Below are positions 17,619 to 25,575 of a stretch of DNA of 64,000 nucleotides, in pieces. This stretch comes from Arthrobacter ramosus (lineage in GTDB: Bacteria > Actinomycetota > Actinomycetes > Actinomycetales > Micrococcaceae), in contig NZ_BAAAWN010000001.1 in NCBI RefSeq assembly GCF_039535095.1, forward strand, positions 3,906,001 to 3,970,000, written 5' to 3'. Under the pieces are notes generated by a model. It ran no database searches and was not told the origin of the DNA. It saw only the letters and a list, made by a program, of their open reading frames with translations. Positions within the stretch are counted from its first letter, which is position 1, and each line of letters opens with the position of its first letter. A program made the position numbers and the translations under genes.

Positions 17619-18775
17619 CAATGCGGGCTATGTCGCGGACCAGCGTGGAGGGACCCCTCTTCGTGTCCCGTGGAATCTTGGCGACAGCCTGCGTCGTGCT
17701 GTGGATCCTCAATTCCTACCTCGCTTTTGAAGCAGGCAGCAAGATGGGCGCTGCCCCCTGGCACGTCCTGGCTACCGGTCTCGACTTGTTGGGACTCCTC
17801 GTCGCCGTCCAGGCATCCGATGCCGCTACGCCCCGGGGCCGGCTGGCCAATCTGCGTGGCACGTGGCTGGTCCTGGCCACCGCTTCCACTTGCTGCGCGG
17901 CATTGGCCACCGTGCAGGAACCGGGGCTCGCCCTGATCGGAGCGAATGCCCTGCTCTCCGCCGTCGCGGTCCTCCTTGTGTGCCACCGCTGGAATCTTCG
18001 TGGATTCGTCGCCCTTACGCTCGCGACCGCGGCGGTCAATTCAGCCCCCTACGCCTTCACTCCTGGAGCTGACCCACGAACAATGTCGAACATCCTGTTC
18101 CTTTCGCTCCTTCGCGGTGTGGTCGGAACTGTGAGCGTTTTGCTGCGCAGGGAAGCCATCCAGCGGAAGGGGGCGAGCGGCCTGAGCGGACGGCTCGACG
18201 CCCTGACCCGGGCCATCAACGCCAAAACGTCCGCACGGGAGCTCGAACTGGCGATCACCAAGACCCAGATCGATGAAATGTTTGCCAAGGTGGCGCAGGC
18301 ACCGTCCGTGCCCTTGGACCCCGCGGTGGCCCGGGAAGCGAGGGAGCTTGCGGGTCATTTGCGCCAGTTGTTGCTGGAGGAATGGTCCGACAATTGGCTT
18401 GCAGAGGCGTTGGAACTGGAAGGCCTGGGCGGCAGCGTCATCATTTCCCAGCCCACTGACGTGGTGGAAGAGCTGCCGGAGAGCTCACGCCCGGCCATCC
18501 TGGCTGCCACCATGCTGATGGCTGTGGGCGCCACGTTGCGGGGCACGCACAGGGGCGGCGCCGCTCCACGGCCAGGGGAGGCACACCACATCCACTTCTT
18601 TGCCGAGAAGTCCGGCCAGGACGGTGTACGCCTGACATGGCGCATTGGCGGAGTCCACAAGAATCAGCTCCCACCTTTGTTGTGGACTGAGCTGGATTCT
18701 CTGGGCCGTGCAAAAGCGAGCAATGACCGGGAAGGCTGCAGCATCGTGGTTGACACAGCGGGGTGGCGACCTTGA
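17615..18775 (+). CDS. Membrane protein with degenerate kinase-like region, partner of the kinase
   Basis: A 386-residue protein. Five or six hydrophobic segments occupy roughly residues 18-180. A soluble half follows whose layout resembles a sensor-kinase catalytic region but without a recognisable phospho-His box or the ATP-binding N, G1 and G2 motifs. The stretch PAILAATMLMAVGATLRG sits where an N-box would be expected and lacks the Asn. It is coupled by ATGA to the kinase in front and overlaps the regulator behind. It could be a pseudokinase or signal-binding partner; this is inferred from architecture, not from a family match. Confidence 0.6.
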   Translation: MTMRAMSRTSVEGPLFVSRGILATACVVLWILNSYLAFEAGSKMGAAPWHVLATGLDLLGLLVAVQASDAATPRGRLANLRGTWLVLATASTCCAALATVQEPGLALIGANALLSAVAVLLVCHRWNLRGFVALTLATAAVNSAPYAFTPGADPRTMSNILFLSLLRGVVGTVSVLLRREAIQRKGASGLSGRLDALTRAINAKTSARELELAITKTQIDEMFAKVAQAPSVPLDPAVAREARELAGHLRQLLLEEWSDNWLAEALELEGLGGSVIISQPTDVVEELPESSRPAILAATMLMAVGATLRGTHRGGAAPRPGEAHHIHFFAEKSGQDGVRLTWRIGGVHKNQLPPLLWTELDSLGRAKASNDREGCSIVVDTAGWRP

Positions 18776-19419
18776 CCCGCGTCCTGCTCATCGACCGCCA
18801 CCAGCTCTTGATCGACTCTTTGTCGCAGTGGCTTCTCATGAACGCTCCGGAAATCCGCGTCCTGGCCGGCGCCTCTTCCTGGCCTCCCGAAGGCGGCATA
18901 GCCCAAGGTGACGGGGCGGCCAAGGCCGATGTCGCCGTCGTCGGTGAACTTCACGGAAGCGAAGCCCCGAATCTTTCCGGCATCGTCACCTCGCTGAGGG
19001 CGTCGGGGATGCAGGTAGTCCTGCTGGCGGACCGGCAGCCTGTGATGGCGATCAATTCAGCCCTCGACGCAGGCGCGCTGGCCATTGTGCCCAAGTCCGC
19101 CGATCCTGGCCATACCGCGGCCGCGATCCACGCGGCGGCATCAGGCCGGCGATACCTTCATCCGGATATCAAGGGCATGCTTGAGTCAACAGCCAGCACG
19201 AGGGTCGAGTTGTCAGTCAGGGAACGGCGGCTAGTGGAGCTGTACCTTGGACCCACGCCTCGAAGCATCAGGGACGTGGCGGAGCTTTTGGCGATCAGCG
19301 AGCAGACGGTCAAGTCCCACCTGCACCGGGTCCGTCAACGCTATGCAGCCGCGGGCTTCAACGTGGGAAACATCATCAGCCTTCAGGAACAGCTTCGGAA
19401 AGACGGCTGGCTGAGCTAA
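18763..19419 (+). CDS. LuxR-type regulator with an atypical receiver
   Basis: A 218-residue regulator. The C-terminal LuxR HTH is clear (LSVRERRLVELYLG, then IRDVAELLAISEQTVKSHLHRVRQRY). The N-terminal domain has receiver spacing, but the expected phospho-Asp position in KADVAVVGELHG is Gly61. The acidic pair is reduced to Asp11-Arg12, and the Ser/Thr position reads LLAD. Lys111 of PKSA is kept. It may therefore act without standard phosphorylation. The GTG at 18763 overlaps the previous gene; a TTG at 18772, in a TTGA overlap, is an alternative. Its stop overlaps the convergent gene's stop. Confidence 0.75.
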   Translation: MATLTRVLLIDRHQLLIDSLSQWLLMNAPEIRVLAGASSWPPEGGIAQGDGAAKADVAVVGELHGSEAPNLSGIVTSLRASGMQVVLLADRQPVMAINSALDAGALAIVPKSADPGHTAAAIHAAASGRRYLHPDIKGMLESTASTRVELSVRERRLVELYLGPTPRSIRDVAELLAISEQTVKSHLHRVRQRYAAAGFNVGNIISLQEQLRKDGWLS

Positions 19420-21050
19420 AGGACGTGCGGCTGCGACTGTGGCTGGGTCGATTTCGACGCAAGAATGCTCACCAACGCCACCAAGAGCGGAACGCACAAC
19501 GCCGACATGAACCCGGCCACAATCATCTGGCGGTGGATCTCCGGCTGCCCCTCCAAAATCAGGACAACCCAGAACTGCGCCCAGCAGCCGAGGACCATCA
19601 CCACGGCAAGGCGCCCTATTCCGGACTTCCGTCGAGCGGCAACAGCGAGGCCCAATAGTAGTGTCAACAGGTGGAGGCCAAGCAACGCAACCGGTGCTGC
19701 TTTCATCGCCGTGTACAGGCCCAGGACAACAGGCACCCGGCGTTCCTTGACGCCGGGACCTTGGCCCGAATCCGCCATGTACGATCCCGCATCACTGAGT
19801 TCGGGCGTGAGCAGGGCGCTGATCCCCCGCTCCCCCAGGCCGATCAGGCGTTCCGGGTGGGTGGCAAAGAACGTGGCGATCTTGCCAGGATTGATCTGTT
19901 CCCCGAACTGCGGATAATGCGGGTTGTGCACCGCTGAATTGATGGAGTCCATGGTGCTGCCCACGGCCGTCACGAAACTCCGGTCCAGTCCCAGCCACTT
20001 CAAATCCGCGACGGGATCCGGGCTGTCGGGCAGGATCGACGCGAAGACAGTGTGGTAGAGATTCACTTCGGTAGCGCGCTTCGGCTCAACCGCGAGGAAC
20101 GCCACGGCAACCCCCGCAATGACGACCACGGCTGCCGCGGGCATCACGAACGCCTGCCACCGACGACGCGCGGAGCTCGCCCGCCGTCGGGCGTCCGAAG
20201 GCAACCACAGGAGAGCCAGGGCAACCGCCGGCAACCACGACACCATTTGCGGCATGGCCGAGACCGTGAACGCGGCCGCGAAGACCACCATCAGCACCGA
20301 CGCCCAGCGTGGCCTTCCGCTGTTCCAGTAGCGAAGCAGCGCCACCGCCAAGGCAAGTGTCCCGAGTATCGCGGCGGGTTCGCTGTAGGGCGACACGAAG
20401 AAGTCCGCGAAGACCCCGTCCGCCGTGAGCAGCGTGACGAGCGCAGCGATCAGCACCCGGAACGGTCTCCGGCCCGGCAACGCCGCCACGAATCCGGCGA
20501 CGAGGGCGCCGAAGACAACACAGCAGACAATCCCCACCGCCCGCGTATCCAGGCCCGGTCCCCAACCCAGCACCGGCGTGAGCCATTTGCCGAGCCACAA
20601 GAGCAGCAATTGTGAGGAATAGACGGGCTCTCCGGATCCAGTGAAGCCGCAAGCCTCACCGAAGTACTGGTGCGGCACCCAGCTCGGATGGATGAAATTC
20701 GTGAAGTCCGTGTAGCCCCACGGCCTGAGGTTCCGAACGCCCAGCGAACAAAGCAGTTGTTGACCGGCCCCTTGCTCGGCCATGCCAACGGTTTGGGGCA
20801 CGAACAAGCGGACGATCATGACGAGCGAGGCAAGGGTCCCGGACAACAGGGCAACGCCGCGGAGGCGGGGTGACCCCGGCGCGCCCGACCTCACCTCGCC
20901 CAACCCCACCTCCCCCGGCCCGAACGTCCTGGCCAGGTAGGCGACCGCGGAGCGCAGCGGGCTCGCGGGCTCGCTCTTCCGACGGAGCGGTTCCGGGGCG
21001 AACCTTGTTGGCGGTTCGGATTCCGGGACATCCGGCCGTGCGTCAACCAC
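19416..21050 (-). CDS. Polytopic membrane protein, last gene of the surface-protein locus
   Basis: A 544-residue integral membrane protein with about ten hydrophobic segments and a long external-type loop with many aromatic residues after the first (GYTDFTNFIHPSWVPHQYF). That layout resembles GT-C-type glycosyltransferases or polysaccharide-pathway membrane proteins, but I see no diagnostic motif. The GTG at 21050 is chosen because GGAGG lies eight bases upstream and gives an 8-bp overlap with the lipoprotein gene. It ends in a stop-stop overlap with the convergent regulator, with no terminator between. Confidence 0.6.
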   Translation of the reverse strand: MVDARPDVPESEPPTRFAPEPLRRKSEPASPLRSAVAYLARTFGPGEVGLGEVRSGAPGSPRLRGVALLSGTLASLVMIVRLFVPQTVGMAEQGAGQQLLCSLGVRNLRPWGYTDFTNFIHPSWVPHQYFGEACGFTGSGEPVYSSQLLLLWLGKWLTPVLGWGPGLDTRAVGIVCCVVFGALVAGFVAALPGRRPFRVLIAALVTLLTADGVFADFFVSPYSEPAAILGTLALAVALLRYWNSGRPRWASVLMVVFAAAFTVSAMPQMVSWLPAVALALLWLPSDARRRASSARRRWQAFVMPAAAVVVIAGVAVAFLAVEPKRATEVNLYHTVFASILPDSPDPVADLKWLGLDRSFVTAVGSTMDSINSAVHNPHYPQFGEQINPGKIATFFATHPERLIGLGERGISALLTPELSDAGSYMADSGQGPGVKERRVPVVLGLYTAMKAAPVALLGLHLLTLLLGLAVAARRKSGIGRLAVVMVLGCWAQFWVVLILEGQPEIHRQMIVAGFMSALCVPLLVALVSILASKSTQPQSQPHVL

Positions 21051-21903
21051 GCCTCTGCCCTCCCGCCGGCGCGAGCGTGCCGGTGATGGTGCCTGGACTG
21101 GACTGCACATTGGACTGCAAGGGCGCGACGGCGCACCGCACCGTGTGCGCGCCGTTCACCGTCCGGATGATCGGACGCAGCGTGATTCCGGCGGGGAGTG
21201 CGTCAGCGCCGAGGAACTGCAAGGCATAAGGCAGGCACCGCTCGTTTCGCGCGGCGGGAGTGGCCACACTGCTCTCCAGGTTGAACCACGCGCTGATGTC
21301 CTCCGCGGTGTGGGGTTCGGTACACGGAACATCGGCGCCGTCGTCGCTCAACTGGCCGTCCGCGAGTTCCTGCCGATAGCAGAGCCGCAAGGCGGCCGAG
21401 TCAGGGCCAGCCAGCACGCCCCTGAGATCCAGAGCGGTAGTCCGGGGTGCGCCGTCATTCGCGGTCAGGAGCACGTCGCAACGCACGGCCCGGGCGCCGC
21501 GTTCCCAGTCGTCCCGGCTCGGGGCGTAAGCAGCGATGGCCAGCCCTGTTGTGCCGTCGCGTTCACCGGCGCCGAGATACGTCCGGAGCGAGGCAACGTC
21601 GCACAGCCGCGCGGTGAGTGCCTTGAGCTGCTCTTGTCCCGGCCTTGTTCCCTGCCCTGACAAGGGAGCCGGAACCTGCGTGACCTTGTAGGTCTGGGCT
21701 ATGTGCTCCTTCGTGCAGGCAACCGGCGGGCTCGGTTCGCTGACGGCGTCGAATTGTTCCGGCGAGACAATCAGGTGGCACTCGCCCACGGCCGGGTTGC
21801 CGGTGGGCACCCCGGGAAGGGTCTGGTTGCATCCACTCAGGATCCCTGCAAGCAGCAACGCTGCAGCCCCCGATGTCGCCCATTTCGCCCAGCTACGCGG
21901 CAT
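21043..21903 (-). CDS. Septum-formation-family lipoprotein
   Basis: A 286-residue secreted lipoprotein. The signal peptide ends in a lipobox LAGILSGC with Cys25 as the lipidation site. The exported part contains paired Cys segments (GECHLIVSPEQF, PVACTKEHIAQTYKV, CTEPHTAEDISAW, ERCLPYALQFLG) like the actinobacterial septum-formation (Septum_form) domain, which is of unknown mechanism. I chose ATG at 21903, which overlaps the end of the exosortase-like gene by 11 bp. The arrangement implies co-expression with the sorting genes. Confidence 0.65.
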   Translation of the reverse strand: MPRSWAKWATSGAAALLLAGILSGCNQTLPGVPTGNPAVGECHLIVSPEQFDAVSEPSPPVACTKEHIAQTYKVTQVPAPLSGQGTRPGQEQLKALTARLCDVASLRTYLGAGERDGTTGLAIAAYAPSRDDWERGARAVRCDVLLTANDGAPRTTALDLRGVLAGPDSAALRLCYRQELADGQLSDDGADVPCTEPHTAEDISAWFNLESSVATPAARNERCLPYALQFLGADALPAGITLRPIIRTVNGAHTVRCAVAPLQSNVQSSPGTITGTLAPAGGQRRG

Positions 21904-22468
21904 GCCGACCCCGGCTGGTCCTGCCTGCGCGGACCAGGACAATGATGGCCGCCGCAAAACCGGTGATCACCACGAAAGAACCAAGGAAATGGTGCATGAT
22001 ACTGAAACCCTGCTCGCCCCAGGCCTGCTGTGCGCCAGCAATCATGAAGAACCTCAAGCCGTTGCTGACAACGACAATCAGCAATGCCGAAGCGGCGGCG
22101 CGGGCCAATCGTGGCACCGCGATGCGGCCCATGAGGAACAAAACACCGGACAGGGCCAGGACGGGAGCGATCAGTACCGCGCTGGAGCATAATCCGGTCA
22201 CCATCAGGCCGAACGGTTGCCCAGCGCCGATGTTGTGGAAAATGATGTCGCGGACGCTGTAGGACGAGCCTCCGAGCACCCGATCGAACACCCAGGCCAC
22301 GGCCCAGGCCTCGAAACTACGGATGCTTTCCTGTTGCAGCATGGCCAGGACAGCCGCCGCCAAACATGCCAGGCCGGGGAGAAGCCCGCCCTGGCCCGTG
22401 CGGATCGATGCGGCGCGTGGACCGGGTGGCCTTTGTGGGTCTGCGGAGTACTCGACACTTGCGGACAC
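21893..22468 (-). CDS. Exosortase/archaeosortase-like membrane protein
   Basis: A 191-residue protein with about five hydrophobic segments. The three residues that form the catalytic set of the exosortase/archaeosortase superfamily can be placed: Cys94 in VTGLCSSAVLIAP, Arg139 in SNGLRFFMIAG and His159/His160 in SIMHHFLGSF. These enzymes cleave C-terminal signals and anchor surface proteins. The GTG start shares its G with the TAG stop of the GT2 gene (TAGTG), so translation is coupled. I do not assign a subtype. Two nearby proteins with matching C-terminal signals are candidate substrates. Confidence 0.72.
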   Translation of the reverse strand: MSASVEYSADPQRPPGPRAASIRTGQGGLLPGLACLAAAVLAMLQQESIRSFEAWAVAWVFDRVLGGSSYSVRDIIFHNIGAGQPFGLMVTGLCSSAVLIAPVLALSGVLFLMGRIAVPRLARAAASALLIVVVSNGLRFFMIAGAQQAWGEQGFSIMHHFLGSFVVITGFAAAIIVLVRAGRTSRGRHAA

Positions 22469-23829
22469 TAGGCTTCCTTCGCTAACAGCTGGGCGTCGTT
22501 CTCATTGTTGCGCCGGGTTTTCGCCCAGCCGTGGCGTCCCGTGACCAAGCGGTATGTTGCCCTCAACACGGACACGTAGTTCTGGTACATGTAGAGCCAG
22601 TAACCGACGCCCCACAGGACTCCCACCAGGCGGCTCTTGTCCGGGGCTGCCTGCTTGCGGTAGACGGGACCCCACAAGGCGAACGGCGCGATGCCTGTGA
22701 CAACGATGAGCGGGACGATGAACCAGGACGCTGCCAGCCAGGCCTGGAAGCCACCCATCGTCAGGGAGCCCTGGGCCACCATCGTGATGAACAGCGTGGG
22801 CCACAAGACCAGGCCGAGGATCTGGATGAACGGTTGGACCAGGAAATAGCTGCATTCGATGGCCCCGATGTTGCTGAAGTAGGGAGACTCGAAAATTCGC
22901 CCCAGGTAGCTGCTGCACTGCATTCCGCCGTGGCACCAGCGGGTCCTCTGGGTCAGCAGTCGGCGAAGCCCCGGGAGTGCCTCCTGGGACACGTGGGCAT
23001 CATGCATGTATACGGTCTTGTAGCCGCTCAGCATCACGTGGATCGCAAGCTCGTAATCCTCCAGGAGGGCTCCGTGCCACGGTTGCCCGGAGGTCCTGGC
23101 AATCGTGTCGAGGGCGGAAAGCCGGGTGAACTGCCCGTTGCCGCCTAAGCCAACGGTCAAGGTGTGGCGGCGGAGCGACTGCATGGCGGCGATGGTGGTG
23201 CGGAACTCCATGTCCTGCATGAGGATGAGGTACCGGGCGAAGCCTTGCTTCACACGTCCGAGTCCAGTAGCCGTCTTAAGTGCCGGGTCATCCACATTGG
23301 ACATCCACACAGCGGTCTGCGCGGCTCCCACCTCAGGATCCCCGAAGGCAAGCGGACCGGCGGCCTGCCGGAACGCATTTTCGGACATGAGCCCATCGGC
23401 GTCGAGCACCATGACGATCACCGTTTCACGGTCGACGCCGGAAGGCAGCCAATCGTCCAGTGCCCGGTACGCGGCGTTCAGCGCATCACCCTTGCCCGAA
23501 CGGGCGTCCGGGAGAAAACGGCGCACAAGGTGAACCAAGGGGTCGGCCCCGGATGCGCTCTGCACGATGTGGGCCGTGGCGTCTTCACTGGCATCGTCCA
23601 CAACCCAGACGTGAGCCTCGGGAAATTGTCCCCGCAGCTTCGCCAAGGTATTCCCAATCACTGTTTCCTCGTCGCGGCACGGAATGAACACGTGCCAGCT
23701 GAAGCCTCCCGGTGTTCCCTCCGGATCGGGAGTCCTGCGCAGGAACGGAACCAGGATCACGCAGATGTAGGCCAGGAACACCACCAACAGCACGAATGCC
23801 AGAGCTTGCGCGGACTCGAGTACTGACAT
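22468..23829 (-). CDS. Processive family 2 glycosyltransferase of the sorting locus
   Basis: A 453-residue membrane glycosyltransferase resembling cellulose/hyaluronan-synthase-type GT2 enzymes. One N-terminal membrane segment is followed by the GT-A domain: VVDDASEDAT, the DxD motif VLDADGLM, the EDYELAIH acceptor motif and QRTRWCHG (QxxRW). Several C-terminal membrane segments follow. The ATG at 23829 is chosen because GGGGAG stands just upstream; longer frames lack family similarity. Exosortase loci often include a glycosyltransferase, which fits glycosylation of the anchored protein. Confidence 0.82.
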   Translation of the reverse strand: MSVLESAQALAFVLLVVFLAYICVILVPFLRRTPDPEGTPGGFSWHVFIPCRDEETVIGNTLAKLRGQFPEAHVWVVDDASEDATAHIVQSASGADPLVHLVRRFLPDARSGKGDALNAAYRALDDWLPSGVDRETVIVMVLDADGLMSENAFRQAAGPLAFGDPEVGAAQTAVWMSNVDDPALKTATGLGRVKQGFARYLILMQDMEFRTTIAAMQSLRRHTLTVGLGGNGQFTRLSALDTIARTSGQPWHGALLEDYELAIHVMLSGYKTVYMHDAHVSQEALPGLRRLLTQRTRWCHGGMQCSSYLGRIFESPYFSNIGAIECSYFLVQPFIQILGLVLWPTLFITMVAQGSLTMGGFQAWLAASWFIVPLIVVTGIAPFALWGPVYRKQAAPDKSRLVGVLWGVGYWLYMYQNYVSVLRATYRLVTGRHGWAKTRRNNENDAQLLAKEA

Positions 23830-23882
23830 GTCTCCCCGATAGTGCTTTGAGGCCGTATATGGCCGTTTCAAGAAAAGTTGAA

Positions 23883-23915
23883 GCGGGGCAGCCCCCTGAG
23901 GTAGGGCCGCCCCGC
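23883..23915 (-). terminator. Hairpin between substrate genes and sorting machinery
   Basis: GCGGGGC-A-GCCC pairs with GGGC-C-GCCCCGC around a nine-base loop. On the minus strand it is followed by TTCAACTTTTCTT. Placed between the 61-residue gene and the GT2 gene, it may partially terminate, giving more substrate than enzyme mRNA. Confidence 0.55.
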
Positions 23916-23926
23916 GGATGATGCGG

Positions 23927-24112
23927 TCAGGAATCCTTGCGGCCCGCAGCCCGCTTCGCGGTCTTGAACCTGCTGTTGCGGAGGACCACGAACCCGGCAA
24001 TCAACAACGCAATACCCAGAAGGATGACCCAGCCAAGGGCCGGCGCTCCGGTGACAGCGAGCGTTCCGCCGCCCGCCACCGCTCCCCCTGTCATCGTGCT
24101 ATTTCCGTACAT
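23927..24112 (-). CDS. Small LAxTG-type C-terminal-anchor protein
   Basis: A 61-residue protein. After a Gly/Ala-rich N-terminus comes GTLAVTGAP, with LAVTG at residues 18-22, then a hydrophobic segment (about 25-46) and a basic tail (RNSRFKTAKRAAGRKDS). This is the layout of a sortase-type sorting signal; LAxTG is the motif used by class E sortases. There is no N-terminal signal peptide, which is odd for a surface protein. ATG at 24112 has AAGGA nine bases upstream. It follows the choice-of-anchor G gene by 46 bp. Confidence 0.6.
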   Translation of the reverse strand: MYGNSTMTGGAVAGGGTLAVTGAPALGWVILLGIALLIAGFVVLRNSRFKTAKRAAGRKDS

Positions 24113-24158
24113 GTTGCACGTTCCTTCCGTTGTTCTTGTTTGTTGCGGGCTGGCACAA

Positions 24159-25445
24159 TCAGACCGCCAGAACCGCGGCCCGACGGCGTGCCCGGAAGAA
24201 CAACCAGCAAACAAATGCCAGCAATGCCGCTGCGCCGCTGATGGCCAAGGTGTCCTTGTTGACCAGCGGGATTGCTGCTGCCAGCAAGTTCGGACCCACG
24301 GAGGCGTTGGCCAGGTTGACAGTGGCGATGCTGCCGCCCGCTACACCCACCTGGAGCGCACGCTCGGTGAAGATGCCCCCGCTTGTTTGCTGTACGTTGA
24401 CCTTGGCCGAGACCAATGCGGTCAAGGCGTTGGACAACGGGGTCACGATGGTCGACGACACTCCGGAGACGACGCCGTTCAGGGCGGTGGTCAGGACAGC
24501 CAGTGCGGGGCCGGCCGTGATCTGCGCAATCGGTCCGAGGGCGTTGACCGCAGCGGTCGCGCTGGCCAGCGTGGAGTTGACCAGGCTGGTGATCTTGGCG
24601 GCAACAGCCTGCGGCAGGAACGAAACGAGGTCCGTGCCAGGGGGCAGGGCGTTCAGGCTCGGCACACCGGCAACGGCCAGGAGGTCTGCCTCGGTGATGG
24701 AGATCGTGCCAGCTGCAACAGGATTCGCCACAGTGACGCCCAAGGGACCCAGGACAAGGTTGGCGGTGTTGATGGCAGTGCCAATCGTGCCGGCGACTCC
24801 GCCAATGACCGTTCCGCCAAGATCAGCCGATACGCCGGCAACGGAATAGGCGCCGGCGGGAGCTGCCCCCTGGTCCTGCTTGGCGGCGGCGGCCAGCGTA
24901 GTGATCTTCAGATCCAGGTTCACGAGATCGGCGCCACCAAGGATGTTGGCCGTGCCCGCTTTGATTTCAGCCGCCGGGATGCCGGGGCTTCCCGACGTCG
25001 GCAGGCCGCCGGGCAGGCTGACGAGGCCTGGTGCGCCTGAAACCGTACCGGAAAACGCCGCCGAGGACCCGTCATTGACGGCCTTGCCATACTGGCTGAC
25101 GGCGCCCAGCTGGATGATGCCGTTGTTGCCCAGCAACGGAATGTTTCCCGCACCGACGTTCACGACGCCAAAGGCGGCGGAAAGATCCAGCGGAGTGCTG
25201 TTTTCAATGACCGCCGGGCCGGACGGCGGTGTGCCGATCTGCTGGGCCGTTGCCGCGCCATTTGATGCCACACCCGCAAAGTTCGGCATCGCAAGGACAC
25301 TGCCGTCGATAATCTGTCCGCTGCCCGAGGAAATAACGTCAGCGGGTCCGGCCGTGGCTGCTGGTGCCGCAACCAGGCCGAAACCCAGCGCTACGACGGC
25401 GCTGACGCCCACCGCGGCCGACCATGTCCTGTGTCTCGTTTTCAA
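24159..25445 (-). CDS. Choice-of-anchor G-like secreted surface protein
   Basis: A 428-residue exported protein, very rich in Ala, Gly, Val and Thr. The signal peptide (about residues 1-32, ending AAPAATA) precedes a long beta-prone region (LGNNGIIQLGAVSQYGKA and similar). The C-terminus has TLAISGA at 399-405, a hydrophobic segment and RARRR, paralleling the small neighbour's TLAVTGA. It resembles the actinobacterial choice-of-anchor G family. The start is TTG at 25445, with GAGGGGG upstream; it begins MKTRHRTW, a normal signal-peptide N-terminus. It is the likely cargo of the sorting genes. Confidence 0.72.
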   Translation of the reverse strand: MKTRHRTWSAAVGVSAVVALGFGLVAAPAATAGPADVISSGSGQIIDGSVLAMPNFAGVASNGAATAQQIGTPPSGPAVIENSTPLDLSAAFGVVNVGAGNIPLLGNNGIIQLGAVSQYGKAVNDGSSAAFSGTVSGAPGLVSLPGGLPTSGSPGIPAAEIKAGTANILGGADLVNLDLKITTLAAAAKQDQGAAPAGAYSVAGVSADLGGTVIGGVAGTIGTAINTANLVLGPLGVTVANPVAAGTISITEADLLAVAGVPSLNALPPGTDLVSFLPQAVAAKITSLVNSTLASATAAVNALGPIAQITAGPALAVLTTALNGVVSGVSSTIVTPLSNALTALVSAKVNVQQTSGGIFTERALQVGVAGGSIATVNLANASVGPNLLAAAIPLVNKDTLAISGAAALLAFVCWLFFRARRRAAVLAV

Positions 25446-25463
25446 GTATTGCCCCCTCGTGAG

Positions 25464-25493
25464 AGTTGCAATCACGCCGGGCGCGCTGCAACT
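25464..25493. promoter_or_regulatory. Inverted repeat upstream of the choice-of-anchor G-like gene
   Basis: AGTTGCA (25464-25470) faces TGCAACT (25487-25493) across 16 bases, 19 bp before the start codon. It could be an operator or a leader hairpin; nothing else supports a specific role. Confidence 0.3.
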
Positions 25494-25575
25494 GAAACCT
25501 TGGAGGACGCACGTCCCCCCGTGGAGAAAGTAAACAAGGCGCTCGGCGAGCGCATCCTGAAGGTACCCGAATGGG

